Shown in pieces: positions 17,749-25,383 of a stretch of DNA of 64,000 nucleotides. The stretch is from Flavobacterium sinopsychrotolerans (GTDB lineage: Bacteria > Bacteroidota > Bacteroidia > Flavobacteriales > Flavobacteriaceae): contig NZ_FODN01000003.1 of NCBI RefSeq assembly GCF_900110375.1, positions 248,001-312,000 of the forward strand. Direction: 5' to 3'. The position numbers and the translations under genes were made by a program. The notes beneath the pieces are model-generated. The model did not search any database and was not told the origin of the DNA. It saw only the letters and a list, made by a program, of their open reading frames with translations. Numbering within the stretch: position 1 is the first letter of the stretch; every line of letters begins with the position of its first letter.

Positions 17749-18717
17749 TTACTTTAAAGAAACTCGAAGATTGTGAAGTAATGGCTCTATGTTGTTTGCA
17801 AAGCTGTAAAAGCCTCCATTGCCAGAAAATAATAATCCAACTATTTTATTAGTATTGTAATCTAAAATTACTGATCCTGAATCACCTGGTAATGAAAAAT
17901 TTTGAGGAGTTGTAAAATCTTCTTGCGTACCATTAATTGTAAGTTGATTTTGGTAATCAAGTGTATCTCCATTAGAGTTATTAACTTTCAAAGCACTTGT
18001 AAGACTTGTTATGATGCCGAAAGTCTTTCCTGTTCTAATTCCAATCTTATATACTTTCATATCAATCGTGGCATTAGTAAATTCGTCAGCTGTAATATTA
18101 AATCCAGGAATTATTTGACTGTATTCCTCCGAAAGTGGTCCAGCTATTGCAGCATCAAAATCATTTACAGTGCTTTTGTCAGGAGCAAGTGAACGTCGAT
18201 ATAATCCTATTGCATCTTCATTTTTACCACCGTCAAAAGTTGCTGGTTGAACTATAAAATTATCTTTATATCCCGTTTCACTATATAAAACATGATGATT
18301 ACTTAATATATAGACTCCTCCCTTATCAATATCCTTTACAAAACAACCTAATGTGCCTCTCCACCCTTCATAAAGTGGTCCAATTGAACAACCCATTACA
18401 AGTGGTCTTTTCTTAACTTGTTCAATAATCGGTTCTTCAGATAACGAAGATATAATTTCTCCTTTCTTTAGATGAAAGTACTCAAGGATTGGTGTTAAAT
18501 ACAAATCATTATTTCTACTTAGTAATTCGATTGCAAAATCTACATTTGAAAGTTTAATAACATTTACAGCTATGACTTCACTAAAAATTTCTAAAATTAA
18601 TTCAGCTGGTTCAATATCGTCGTCAAAGTCACCTGCAGAAACTGGAACGTTCTGTCTGTTGAAAAAAAAATTATCACAAATTATTTTTTGAATTTTTATT
18701 GCCTTTCTGTAATCCAT
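17749..18717 (-). CDS. cytosolic trypsin-like serine protease
   Basis: 322 residues with no signal peptide. Residues 1-100 form an acidic helical N-terminal part of unknown family. The chymotrypsin-fold part follows, with catalytic His142 (LSNHHVL), Asp188 (NDFDAAIAG) and Ser280 (LPGDSGSVIL) in the expected order, all intact. The oxyanion motif GDSG is perfect. Absence of a secretion signal suggests an intracellular regulated protease; such proteases occur as effectors or sensors in bacterial conflict systems, but nothing here proves that role. It is the first gene of a two-gene unit with the 69-residue protein. Confidence 0.85.
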   Translation of the reverse strand: MDYRKAIKIQKIICDNFFFNRQNVPVSAGDFDDDIEPAELILEIFSEVIAVNVIKLSNVDFAIELLSRNNDLYLTPILEYFHLKKGEIISSLSEEPIIEQVKKRPLVMGCSIGPLYEGWRGTLGCFVKDIDKGGVYILSNHHVLYSETGYKDNFIVQPATFDGGKNEDAIGLYRRSLAPDKSTVNDFDAAIAGPLSEEYSQIIPGFNITADEFTNATIDMKVYKIGIRTGKTFGIITSLTSALKVNNSNGDTLDYQNQLTINGTQEDFTTPQNFSLPGDSGSVILDYNTNKIVGLLFSGNGGFYSFANNIEPLLHNLRVSLK

Positions 18718-18745
18718 GAATATTTATATTTTTATTAAAACTAAT

Positions 18746-18753
18746 CAAAGTTA
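18746..18753 (-). promoter_or_regulatory. -7 box of the protease operon
   Basis: The minus strand reads TAACTTTG, a TAnnTTTG match, 29 bases upstream of the protease ATG. Confidence 0.5.
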
Positions 18754-18801
18754 ACAAAAATTATGATAGTTGATCCTAATTAAAATATAGTTACAACTGC
18801 A

Positions 18802-18923
18802 GCTAACCGCCGTTAATCGCCATTGCTGGTTCTTAGTAAGTTTGATGTTGATTTTTCACAAAGTGTATCCCCGGCAGAGAATACTTTAGTCCGCTTTTTA
18901 GCAACGACGGTTAGCGAACTAAC
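18802..18923. repeat. structured intergenic element: inverted repeat with nested small hairpin
   Basis: GCTAACCGCCGTT (18802-18814) pairs 12 of 13 with AACGACGGTTAGC (18903-18915) across 88 bases. The right arm also begins a small hairpin, GTTAG-CGAA-CTAAC (18910-18923). The element is noticeably richer in GC than surrounding DNA. It lies in the 18718-19037 gap between the SIR2 gene's 3' end and the protease promoter. It may be a second cassette recombination site or an RNA structure. Confidence 0.45.
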
Positions 18924-18982
18924 GATATCGGTAATATGCATAAAAATGGCATTAATATGGCAAAGTAATTAACACTTAACAT

Positions 18983-19034
18983 AACAGCTTCATTGTTCGT
19001 TCTACGCACGCAACGAAGCTGTTGTACTTAACTT
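18983..19034 (-). repeat. attC-like imperfect palindrome behind the SIR2 gene
   Basis: AACAGCTTCATTG and CAACGAAGCTGTT (19010-19022) pair at 12 of 13 positions around a 15-base loop. The outer ends read ACATAAC and GTTGTAC, similar in shape to integron R''/R' core sites, although they do not fully match GTTRRRY. Read on the minus strand, the element begins three bases after the SIR2 stop, and its first 14 bases are the exact inverse of the sequence just ahead of the SIR2 gene. No integrase gene is present in the window. Confidence 0.45.
19021..19034 (+). repeat. 14-bp inverted repeat, copy at the SIR2 3' end
   Basis: GTTGTACTTAACTT, the perfect reverse complement of 20303-20316. It ends 3 bases before the first base of the SIR2 stop codon. 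Confidence 0.7.
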
Positions 19035-19037
19035 TTT

Positions 19038-20285
19038 TTACCTCAATTCATCTTTAATTTTTTCAGAATTTCTGCAAGCTTCTAATACTCCGTCATACCA
19101 AATTGATAATGGATATTCTGGATTATAAGATTTTTCTAAAGTCTTGTTTCTTTTAAAATAACTAATTGGTTGAGGCGAACGACTTTTTCCGTTACCCATT
19201 TCGTATGAATTAAATGGGATGGTTTCAGATATCCCAAAAGTCCAACCATCGTGCCTAAAATTTAGTCCATCTTCGTCATCTGATGCCCAATCAATAACTA
19301 CCACTTTTCTTTTCTTATTTTGGTCGTAACGTATAAATGGAAAAATTTTGTTTAAATGCAAGTCATTAAATCCATACCCCATAAAAAGTATTGAGTCTGC
19401 TTCAAATATAAGTTTGTCTAATTGCATATAATATGGTCCAAAAGGCTCTCTAAGTAGTTGGTTTGTTTTGTCTAAACCTGCTATAATATTTGAGTTTAAA
19501 TGAGCTAAACCCTCACTTGTATAATTTCCATTTCGGCCTGATGAATTTTGAGAAAATTGAGATTTTAAATCATTGTTCCATAAAATTTTGTGCATTTCAG
19601 TGTTTTTCCCTCCCTTCATATCAAAATAAACAGAGCCGTGTAAATGATAGCAAAAATTCCAATTAGAGTCATACAATTCCTCTCTGCTAAATTCCCCACT
19701 AACTTTGTTAAAACTTGTTGACAAATCAGGCAATGCACTTAAGATAACATTGTCATAGTTGAGATTTATAAATCCGATTTCAAATTCTTCTTTTAAAGAA
19801 TTAAAAAAAGATTGCAATAATTCAATTTCTCCTTTTTTATCAACTAAAAGACTCTGGCATTTTATTCTAAAATGTTCTAATAATTTGTCTATTAAATACG
19901 TGTGTAGGAAATGAAAGTCTGAAGAGTCAGCTTTTTTTTCTTTTCTAAAACTTATTACTTCTGGAAAATCAAGAAGTTCAATAAATGGCTTTAAACGATT
20001 ATTAAAATGTTTCCAATGTTCATCTTTAGAAATGGAATAGAGATTTTGGATTGTATAAAGTAAATTCTCAAAATTAATTATATTTTCAAGTCTATTATTG
20101 GGATTTTGGGAAACATAATTAGTCAATTCTTCTTTTACCCACGAATACAAGCTTTTTTGATTATCACTTTTTAATGGTAAAATTGATAATGCCCATTCTT
20201 CCAAAAGATCATCAATCATTTTTACTGATGGCATTCCAAATTCTAATGATGCTCCTGCACCTGTAATAATTAATAATTTTTTCAT
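19038..20285 (-). CDS. SIR2-like domain protein, candidate antiphage NADase
   Basis: 415 residues from the ATG at 20285. The frame also opens 10 codons earlier at a TTG that falls within the flanking inverted repeat, so the ATG is preferred because it puts the NAD loop at the usual distance. The SIR2 Rossmann motifs are GAGASLEFGMPS (9-20), NYDN (176-179), the catalytic HLHGS (His214 and His216) and GYGFND. Members of this SIR2_2-like group act in defence systems such as Thoeris, DSR and prokaryotic Argonaute pairs, where they deplete NAD+; deacylase function is less likely. It is a single gene with low GC, flanked by cassette-like repeats. Confidence 0.85.
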   Translation of the reverse strand: MKKLLIITGAGASLEFGMPSVKMIDDLLEEWALSILPLKSDNQKSLYSWVKEELTNYVSQNPNNRLENIINFENLLYTIQNLYSISKDEHWKHFNNRLKPFIELLDFPEVISFRKEKKADSSDFHFLHTYLIDKLLEHFRIKCQSLLVDKKGEIELLQSFFNSLKEEFEIGFINLNYDNVILSALPDLSTSFNKVSGEFSREELYDSNWNFCYHLHGSVYFDMKGGKNTEMHKILWNNDLKSQFSQNSSGRNGNYTSEGLAHLNSNIIAGLDKTNQLLREPFGPYYMQLDKLIFEADSILFMGYGFNDLHLNKIFPFIRYDQNKKRKVVVIDWASDDEDGLNFRHDGWTFGISETIPFNSYEMGNGKSRSPQPISYFKRNKTLEKSYNPEYPLSIWYDGVLEACRNSEKIKDELR

Positions 20286-20302
20286 TATAGGGTATTTCTG
20301 TG

Positions 20303-20316
20303 AAGTTAAGTACAAC
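20303..20316 (-). repeat. 14-bp inverted repeat, copy at the SIR2 5' end
   Basis: AAGTTAAGTACAAC on the plus strand, perfect inverse of 19021-19034, 17 bases upstream of the preferred SIR2 ATG. Confidence 0.7.
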
Positions 20317-20454
20317 TCATATATTGGTCTAACAATGTGTATTTCTTTACTAATATAGAAACAATTCTTTATAAATTATTAAAGAGATTTTTAATTTATT
20401 GGATAATCTTGGTACTTAGGTGAGCATAAATGTTTGATGGTTGTAGTACTTTTA

Positions 20455-20480
20455 TGATCCTTAAGAACTACGAATCATTT
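20455..20480 (+). repeat. right copy of the imperfect direct repeat
   Basis: TGATCCTTAAGAAC immediately followed by TACGAATCATTT; partner of the copy at 17248-17278. It lies between the SIR2 cassette and tRNA-Val. No other element was seen in 20317-20538. Confidence 0.4.
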
Positions 20481-20538
20481 ATTTTAGTATAAATGGGCTT
20501 CACAGCGGCTTATGAAAAAACATTTGTTTTTTCGAACC

Positions 20539-20574
20539 AAAAAAACCTCCAAAAATCAAGTGATTTTGGAGGTT
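20539..20574 (-). terminator. terminator of tRNA-Val
   Basis: AACCTCC pairs with GGAGGTT and extends through an A4/T4 pair with one bulge. On the minus strand it is followed by a run of seven T, 10 bases past the tRNA CCA end. Confidence 0.8.
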
Positions 20575-20583
20575 GGTGAATTA

Positions 20584-20661
20584 TGGTGGGCGATGAGGGG
20601 TTCGAACCCCCGACCCCCTCGGTGTAAACGAGGTGCTCTGAACCAGCTGAGCTAATCGCCC
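20584..20661 (-). tRNA. tRNA-Val (anticodon UAC), CCA encoded
   Basis: On the minus strand the acceptor arm GGGCGAT pairs with ATCGCCC, followed by discriminator A and an encoded CCA (20584-20586). The D arm has AGCTCAGCTGGTT, the anticodon arm CCTCG-TTTACAC-CGAGG places TAC at 20624-20626, and the T arm is GGGGGTTCGAACCCC. All four arms fold cleanly. It stands alone at the right border of the accessory segment; tRNA genes are common integration sites, but no duplicated 3' tRNA end was found within this window. Confidence 0.97.
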
Positions 20662-20824
20662 TAAACAATTTGGTCGCTTTCGTTTCCGTATTGCGAGTGC
20701 AAATATACAGCTAGAAATCGTATCTGCAAGCAAAAAAGTAAAAAAAATGAATAAATTATTGACGCTATTTGCTTTTACACTCTATCATAGCACTTTATGT
20801 TAATCATGAAACGCTGTTATTTTT

Positions 20825-20854
20825 TTGTATTGATTCGTTATAATCTTACATTTG
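20825..20854 (+). promoter_or_regulatory. promoter of the ABC exporter gene
   Basis: TTG (20825-20827), 19-base spacer and TACATTTG (20847-20854): the full Bacteroidetes sigma consensus, 18 bases before the ATG at 20873. Confidence 0.65.
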
Positions 20855-20872
20855 CGATATAAACAATAGATA

Positions 20873-22660
20873 ATGGCCAGGTTCAAAGAAAACGATTTAC
20901 CAAAATCAAAAATTACTGCAAGCTCACTCCAAAAAGCAACTGTAATATTTCAATATGCAGGAAATCACCGTTGGAAATTTTATGTAGGTTTAATTTTTTT
21001 ATTATTCACTGGAGCGACTGCTCTCGCCTTTCCTAAATTAATGGGAATGCTTATCGATTGTGTGAAAAATAAAGATAACTCTCAGGCTAACATGATTGCG
21101 GGAAGTTTAATTATAATCTTATTTCTACAATCTATATTTTCGTTTTTTAGATTGTATTTATTTGTCAATTTCACTGAAAATACCTTAGCTAATTTGAGAG
21201 TATCGCTTTACAGTAATTTGGTAAAACTACCCATGTCTTTCTTCTCCCAAAAACGTGTTGGGGAATTAAACAGCCGAATCAGTTCTGACATAACCCAAAT
21301 ACAAGACACTTTAACATCTACAATTGCCGAATTTTTAAGACAATTTATTCTAATTATTGGTGGCGTCCTTTTATTGGCAAACGAAAGTATCAAATTAACG
21401 TTGTTGATGTTATCCGTAGTGCCGCTTGTCGCTGTTGCTGCTGTTATTTTTGGGCGATTCATCAGGAAATATTCAAAAAATGTTCAAGATAAAGTTGCCG
21501 AAAGTCAAGTGGTTGTTGAAGAAACTATGCAAGGCATCAGTATTGTAAAGGCTTTCGCCAATGAGTGGTACGAAATTGCCCGTTACAACGGAAAAATAAA
21601 GGAAGTTGTTAAGATTGCTATCAAAGGTGGAAAGTACCGAGGTTACTTTGCTTCATTCATTATCTTTTGTCTTTTCGGAGCTATTGTAGCCGTAGTTTGG
21701 TACGGAGTTCGATTGAGCATCAGTGGTGAAATGAGTGTGGGACAATTGATTTCTTTTGTATTGTATTCTACATTTGTTGGGGCTTCTTTTGGAGGAATTG
21801 CAGAGCTTTATGCCCAAATTCAAAAAGCGATTGGGGCAACTGAACGTGTTTTTGAATTATTGGATGAAACACCTGAAAAAATTAATTCAGTTCAAGACGT
21901 TTCGGAAACACAAAAGATAAAAGGAAATGTCACTTTCAAAAATGTAGCGTTCAGTTATCATTCTAGAAAAGAAATTAAAGTATTAAAAGACGTCAGTTTT
22001 ACGGCCAATTTTGGTCAAAAAATAGCTATCGTAGGTCCTAGTGGAACTGGAAAATCAACTATTGCTTCACTTCTATTGCGTTTTTATAATATTGATGAAG
22101 GAGAAATATTGGTTGACGGAAAAAATATTTATGATTTTGATTTAGAAAATCTACGTGGAAACATGAGTATTGTACCGCAAGATGTGATATTATTTGGAGG
22201 AACCATAAGAGAAAATATTGCTTATGGAAAACCAAATGCAACCGAAGAAGAAATTCTTACCGCTTCAAAACAAGCCAATGCTTATAATTTTATCGAAAGC
22301 TTTCCTGAAAAATTTGAAACAATTGTGGGAGAAAGAGGAATTAAACTTTCCGGAGGACAACGACAACGTATTGCAATTGCAAGAGCATTACTGAAAAACC
22401 CAAGTATTTTGATTCTGGATGAGGCCACTTCATCATTAGATAGTGAAAGTGAAAAACTAGTTCAGGAAGCGTTAGAAATTTTGATGCAAGGAAGAACAAG
22501 TATCATAATTGCGCACCGTCTTTCAACCATTCGTAGTGCAGATCAAATTTTAGTTTTGGATAAAGGAAAAATTACAGAACAAGGAACACATCAAGAATTA
22601 ATAGCTTTAGAAAATGGTATTTATAAAAATTTAAGTAATTTACAATTCAGCAATTCTTAA
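20873..22660 (+). CDS. MsbA-like ABC exporter, fused permease and ATPase
   Basis: 595 residues, the half-transporter size. Six membrane helices span about residues 35-320. The ATPase has Walker A GPSGTGKSTIAS, the Q loop PQDVILFGG, signature LSGGQRQRIAIARALL, Walker B ILILDEATSSLD and the H loop AHRLSTI. Homodimers of this type flip lipids or export drugs. Lipid A-core export (MsbA) is possible but many paralogues occur in Bacteroidetes, so no symbol is given. It is a single-gene unit between tRNA-Val and a strong terminator. Confidence 0.9.
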   Translation: MARFKENDLPKSKITASSLQKATVIFQYAGNHRWKFYVGLIFLLFTGATALAFPKLMGMLIDCVKNKDNSQANMIAGSLIIILFLQSIFSFFRLYLFVNFTENTLANLRVSLYSNLVKLPMSFFSQKRVGELNSRISSDITQIQDTLTSTIAEFLRQFILIIGGVLLLANESIKLTLLMLSVVPLVAVAAVIFGRFIRKYSKNVQDKVAESQVVVEETMQGISIVKAFANEWYEIARYNGKIKEVVKIAIKGGKYRGYFASFIIFCLFGAIVAVVWYGVRLSISGEMSVGQLISFVLYSTFVGASFGGIAELYAQIQKAIGATERVFELLDETPEKINSVQDVSETQKIKGNVTFKNVAFSYHSRKEIKVLKDVSFTANFGQKIAIVGPSGTGKSTIASLLLRFYNIDEGEILVDGKNIYDFDLENLRGNMSIVPQDVILFGGTIRENIAYGKPNATEEEILTASKQANAYNFIESFPEKFETIVGERGIKLSGGQRQRIAIARALLKNPSILILDEATSSLDSESEKLVQEALEILMQGRTSIIIAHRLSTIRSADQILVLDKGKITEQGTHQELIALENGIYKNLSNLQFSNS

Positions 22661-22682
22661 ATCTTATTGTTCATTTTGACAT

Positions 22683-22720
22683 AAAAAAACTCCATTCAGC
22701 TTATTGAATGGAGTTTTTTT
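22683..22720. terminator. bidirectional terminator
   Basis: A 16-bp perfect stem (A7-CTCCATTCA and TGAATGGAG-T7) with a 6-base loop, between the ABC exporter and the convergent proline dehydrogenase. Confidence 0.9.
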
Positions 22721-22765
22721 ATGGACTTAAATGTTACGAATACTAAAAACTGAACACTGAGGACT

Positions 22766-23935
22766 TTATTTCCCTTTTCTTCTATTACGTTCTGCTTTTA
22801 TCATCTCTAATTCACGGCTGGTTTGTCCCGCTACCGAAGTATTTTCTTCTGCACGACGAATCAAGTACGGCATCACATCTTTAACTGGACCAAAAGGCAA
22901 ATATTTTGCTACATTATACCCATTAGCAGCCAGATTATAACTGATATTATCACTCATTCCGTACAATTGACCAAACCAAATTCTGTCATCGTTTGTTTTG
23001 ATTCCTTTTTGTTGCATCAATTCCATTAAAGTATACGTACTTAACTCATTGTGGGTTCCTGCAAAAATTGACATTAAATCTAAATGCTCAATCATATAAA
23101 GAACTGCAGCATCGTAATTTTCATCCGTTGCTTCTTTTGAAGCGCATATTGGCGAAGGATACCCTTTTTCTTCCGCACGAACAATTTCTTTTTCCATGTA
23201 AGCGCCACGAACTAATTTCATTCCAATGAAGAATCCTTCATTTTTTGCCTGTTCATGTAATTTTTTCAAGTAATCCAAACGATCCCAACGATACATTTGC
23301 AACGTATTGAAAACAATTGCTTTTTCTTTATTGTATTTACGCATCATTTCGGTAACTAAATCATCCGCTGCATCTTGCATCCAACTTTCTTCACCATCAA
23401 TCAAAAGGGCAACATTTTTAGAATGAGCATCTTTACAAACCAAATCAAAACGCTCCACTACTCTATTCCATTCCGCTTGTTCTTCAGCGGTTAATGTTTG
23501 TTTTTCTCCCAATTTCTCATACAATTCAAAACGACCAAAACCAGTTGGTTTAAAAACAGCAAAAGGAATAGCCAAACGTTCTTTGGCAAATTCGATGGTT
23601 TTTAACGTCATTTCAAGCGCAGCATCAAACTGATCTTCCTCTTCTTTTCCTTCTACAGAATAATCCAAAACTGAAGAAACTCCTTTGGTGTACATTTTAT
23701 CCACAACCGAAAGACAGTCCACTTCATTTACACCTCCGCAAAAATGGTCAAAAACAGTAGCGCGAATCAAACCTTCCACAGGAAGGTTGGCTTTAAGGGC
23801 AAAATTAGTAACCGCAGTTCCAATGCGAACTAGTGGCTGATTAGCAATCATTTTGAAAAGAAAATAAGCTCTATCCAATTCGGTATCACTTTTTAATGAA
23901 AAGGCAACTTGCGTATTATTGAATATTTTTTCCAT
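22766..23935 (-). CDS. proline dehydrogenase
   Basis: 389 residues of the monofunctional PRODH (beta/alpha barrel, FAD) that converts proline to pyrroline-5-carboxylate at the membrane. Key segments are LDYSVEGKEEEDQFDAALE, IPFAVFKPTGFGRFELYEKL, VALLIDGEESWMQDAADDL, GMKLVRGAYMEKEI and GTHNELSTYTLM, with a late YNVAKYLPFGPVKDVMPYLIRRAEENTSV that carries the substrate-binding RRxxEN. The pyrroline-5-carboxylate dehydrogenase is not adjacent, so this is not a PutA fusion. Confidence 0.93.
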   Translation of the reverse strand: MEKIFNNTQVAFSLKSDTELDRAYFLFKMIANQPLVRIGTAVTNFALKANLPVEGLIRATVFDHFCGGVNEVDCLSVVDKMYTKGVSSVLDYSVEGKEEEDQFDAALEMTLKTIEFAKERLAIPFAVFKPTGFGRFELYEKLGEKQTLTAEEQAEWNRVVERFDLVCKDAHSKNVALLIDGEESWMQDAADDLVTEMMRKYNKEKAIVFNTLQMYRWDRLDYLKKLHEQAKNEGFFIGMKLVRGAYMEKEIVRAEEKGYPSPICASKEATDENYDAAVLYMIEHLDLMSIFAGTHNELSTYTLMELMQQKGIKTNDDRIWFGQLYGMSDNISYNLAANGYNVAKYLPFGPVKDVMPYLIRRAEENTSVAGQTSRELEMIKAERNRRKGK

Positions 23936-23954
23936 TATTTGTTAAATTTTTGTA

Positions 23955-23962
23955 CAAATATA
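23955..23962 (-). promoter_or_regulatory. -7 box of proline dehydrogenase
   Basis: The minus strand reads TATATTTG (TAnnTTTG), 19 bases upstream of the ATG at 23935. Confidence 0.5.
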
Positions 23963-24027
23963 GACAGAGTTTTGAATATTATTCCCCAAAAATTACCTTA
24001 TTTTGCGGTTCCAATTAATCCATAAAG

Positions 24028-25095
24028 ATGCAATCAATTCAAGCCAACAGTTATCCAATTCATTTCAACGAAAAAGGATACGAAGCCTTAAACCTTCATT
24101 TGACAGAAAATAAGTATTCCAAACTTTTTATTATTGTAGACAGTAATACTAACGAGTTTTGCTTGCCTAATTTTCTTCCGTATCTGGAAACTGATCTTAC
24201 CATTGAAATCATTGAATTTGATGCAGGAGAAGAAAATAAAAATATTGAAACTTGTGTTCAAATTTGGAATGTATTGACTGAACTTGGTGCAGACCGAAAA
24301 AGTCTTGTAATTAATCTGGGCGGTGGTGTTGTTACTGATTTAGGTGGTTTTGTTGCTTCAACATTCAAGCGTGGAATTGATTTTATTCATATTCCTACTA
24401 CGCTACTATCAATGGTTGATGCTTCTGTTGGAGGGAAAAACGGGGTCGATTTAGGGAATTTAAAAAACCAAATTGGTGTTATAAATGTTCCAATAATGGT
24501 TCTTATTGACACCCAATATCTTGAAACGGTGCCTCAAAATGAAATGCGTTCCGGTCTTGCCGAAATGCTGAAACACGGTTTGATTTATGATAAGGAATAC
24601 TGGGAACAATTTTTAGACTTAAAAGCTATAGATTTTGCTGATTTTGATGCATTAATTTACCGTTCGGTTGAAATAAAAAATGAAATTGTCCTTCAAGATC
24701 CTACGGAGAAAAATATCCGAAAAGCATTAAATTTTGGTCATACCTTGGGCCACGCCATTGAAAGCTACTTTTTGGAAAATGAAAATAAAACTACTTTACT
24801 GCACGGAGAAGCTATTGCCGTTGGAATGATATTAGAAAGTTTCATTTCATTGGATAAAAAACTAATCAATAAAGAAGAATATTCTGAGATAAAAACCTGC
24901 ATCAAATCTATTTATGACAACATCATTTTTGATGAAAAGGACATAGAACCAATCTTGGAATTACTAATTCACGACAAAAAAAATGAGTATGGCAACATTC
25001 AGTTTGCATTAATTGAAGGTATCGGAAAAATAAAAATCAATCAATCAGTTGAAAATGAATTAATTCTTAGGGCTTTTGAAGATTATAAATCTTAA
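24028..25095 (+). CDS. aroB: 3-dehydroquinate synthase
   Basis: AroB cyclises DAHP to 3-dehydroquinate, the second step of the shikimate pathway. The 355 residues contain the NAD-binding LGGGVVTDLGGFVASTFKRG, IPTTLLSMVDASVGGKNGVD, the metal ligands in RSGLAEMLKHGLIYD and RKALNFGHTLGHAIES, and HGEAIAVGM. Length and motif order are standard. It is divergent from proline dehydrogenase, separated by 92 bases. Confidence 0.95.
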   Translation: MQSIQANSYPIHFNEKGYEALNLHLTENKYSKLFIIVDSNTNEFCLPNFLPYLETDLTIEIIEFDAGEENKNIETCVQIWNVLTELGADRKSLVINLGGGVVTDLGGFVASTFKRGIDFIHIPTTLLSMVDASVGGKNGVDLGNLKNQIGVINVPIMVLIDTQYLETVPQNEMRSGLAEMLKHGLIYDKEYWEQFLDLKAIDFADFDALIYRSVEIKNEIVLQDPTEKNIRKALNFGHTLGHAIESYFLENENKTTLLHGEAIAVGMILESFISLDKKLINKEEYSEIKTCIKSIYDNIIFDEKDIEPILELLIHDKKNEYGNIQFALIEGIGKIKINQSVENELILRAFEDYKS

Positions 25096-25114
25096 TTATT
25101 TTTTACAAAAAGGA

Positions 25115-25146
25115 TTGCATTGCGTATATAATATTTTTTACATTTG
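25115..25146 (+). promoter_or_regulatory. promoter in the aroB-speA gap
   Basis: TTG (25115-25117), 21-base spacer, TACATTTG (25139-25146). It precedes the small ORF at 25152 by 5 bases and speA by 238, so it could drive either. Confidence 0.5.
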
Positions 25147-25151
25147 CACCA

Positions 25152-25331
25152 ATGAAAAAAAGTCAAAACAAGCGAAATTATAGTTCTAATAAAACCCGAA
25201 ACAATATGTCTTTTCTGAGGATATTGAAGCGGTTTTATTCTATTAAAGGAAACTTTAGTTTTGATGTTTTCCAATACTTGAAAGCAGACCACGAGAAGCT
25301 TCAGATCGTTTATGCAAATATTCGGGTTTGA
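25152..25331 (+). CDS. candidate 59-residue basic small protein
   Basis: Begins MKKSQNKRNYSSNKTRNNMS and ends LKADHEKLQIVYANIRV. The N-terminal half is strongly basic and polar, the rest amphipathic. It begins immediately after a consensus promoter, so the message would be nearly leaderless, and is placed between aroB and speA in a 288-base gap. Function unknown. It could equally be a transcribed leader of the polyamine operon; only its promoter and plausible residue composition support it. Confidence 0.4.
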   Translation: MKKSQNKRNYSSNKTRNNMSFLRILKRFYSIKGNFSFDVFQYLKADHEKLQIVYANIRV

Positions 25332-25383
25332 ATTATAGGTTACTTTATTTTTACAATATTCTAATCTATAATTATGACATCTA

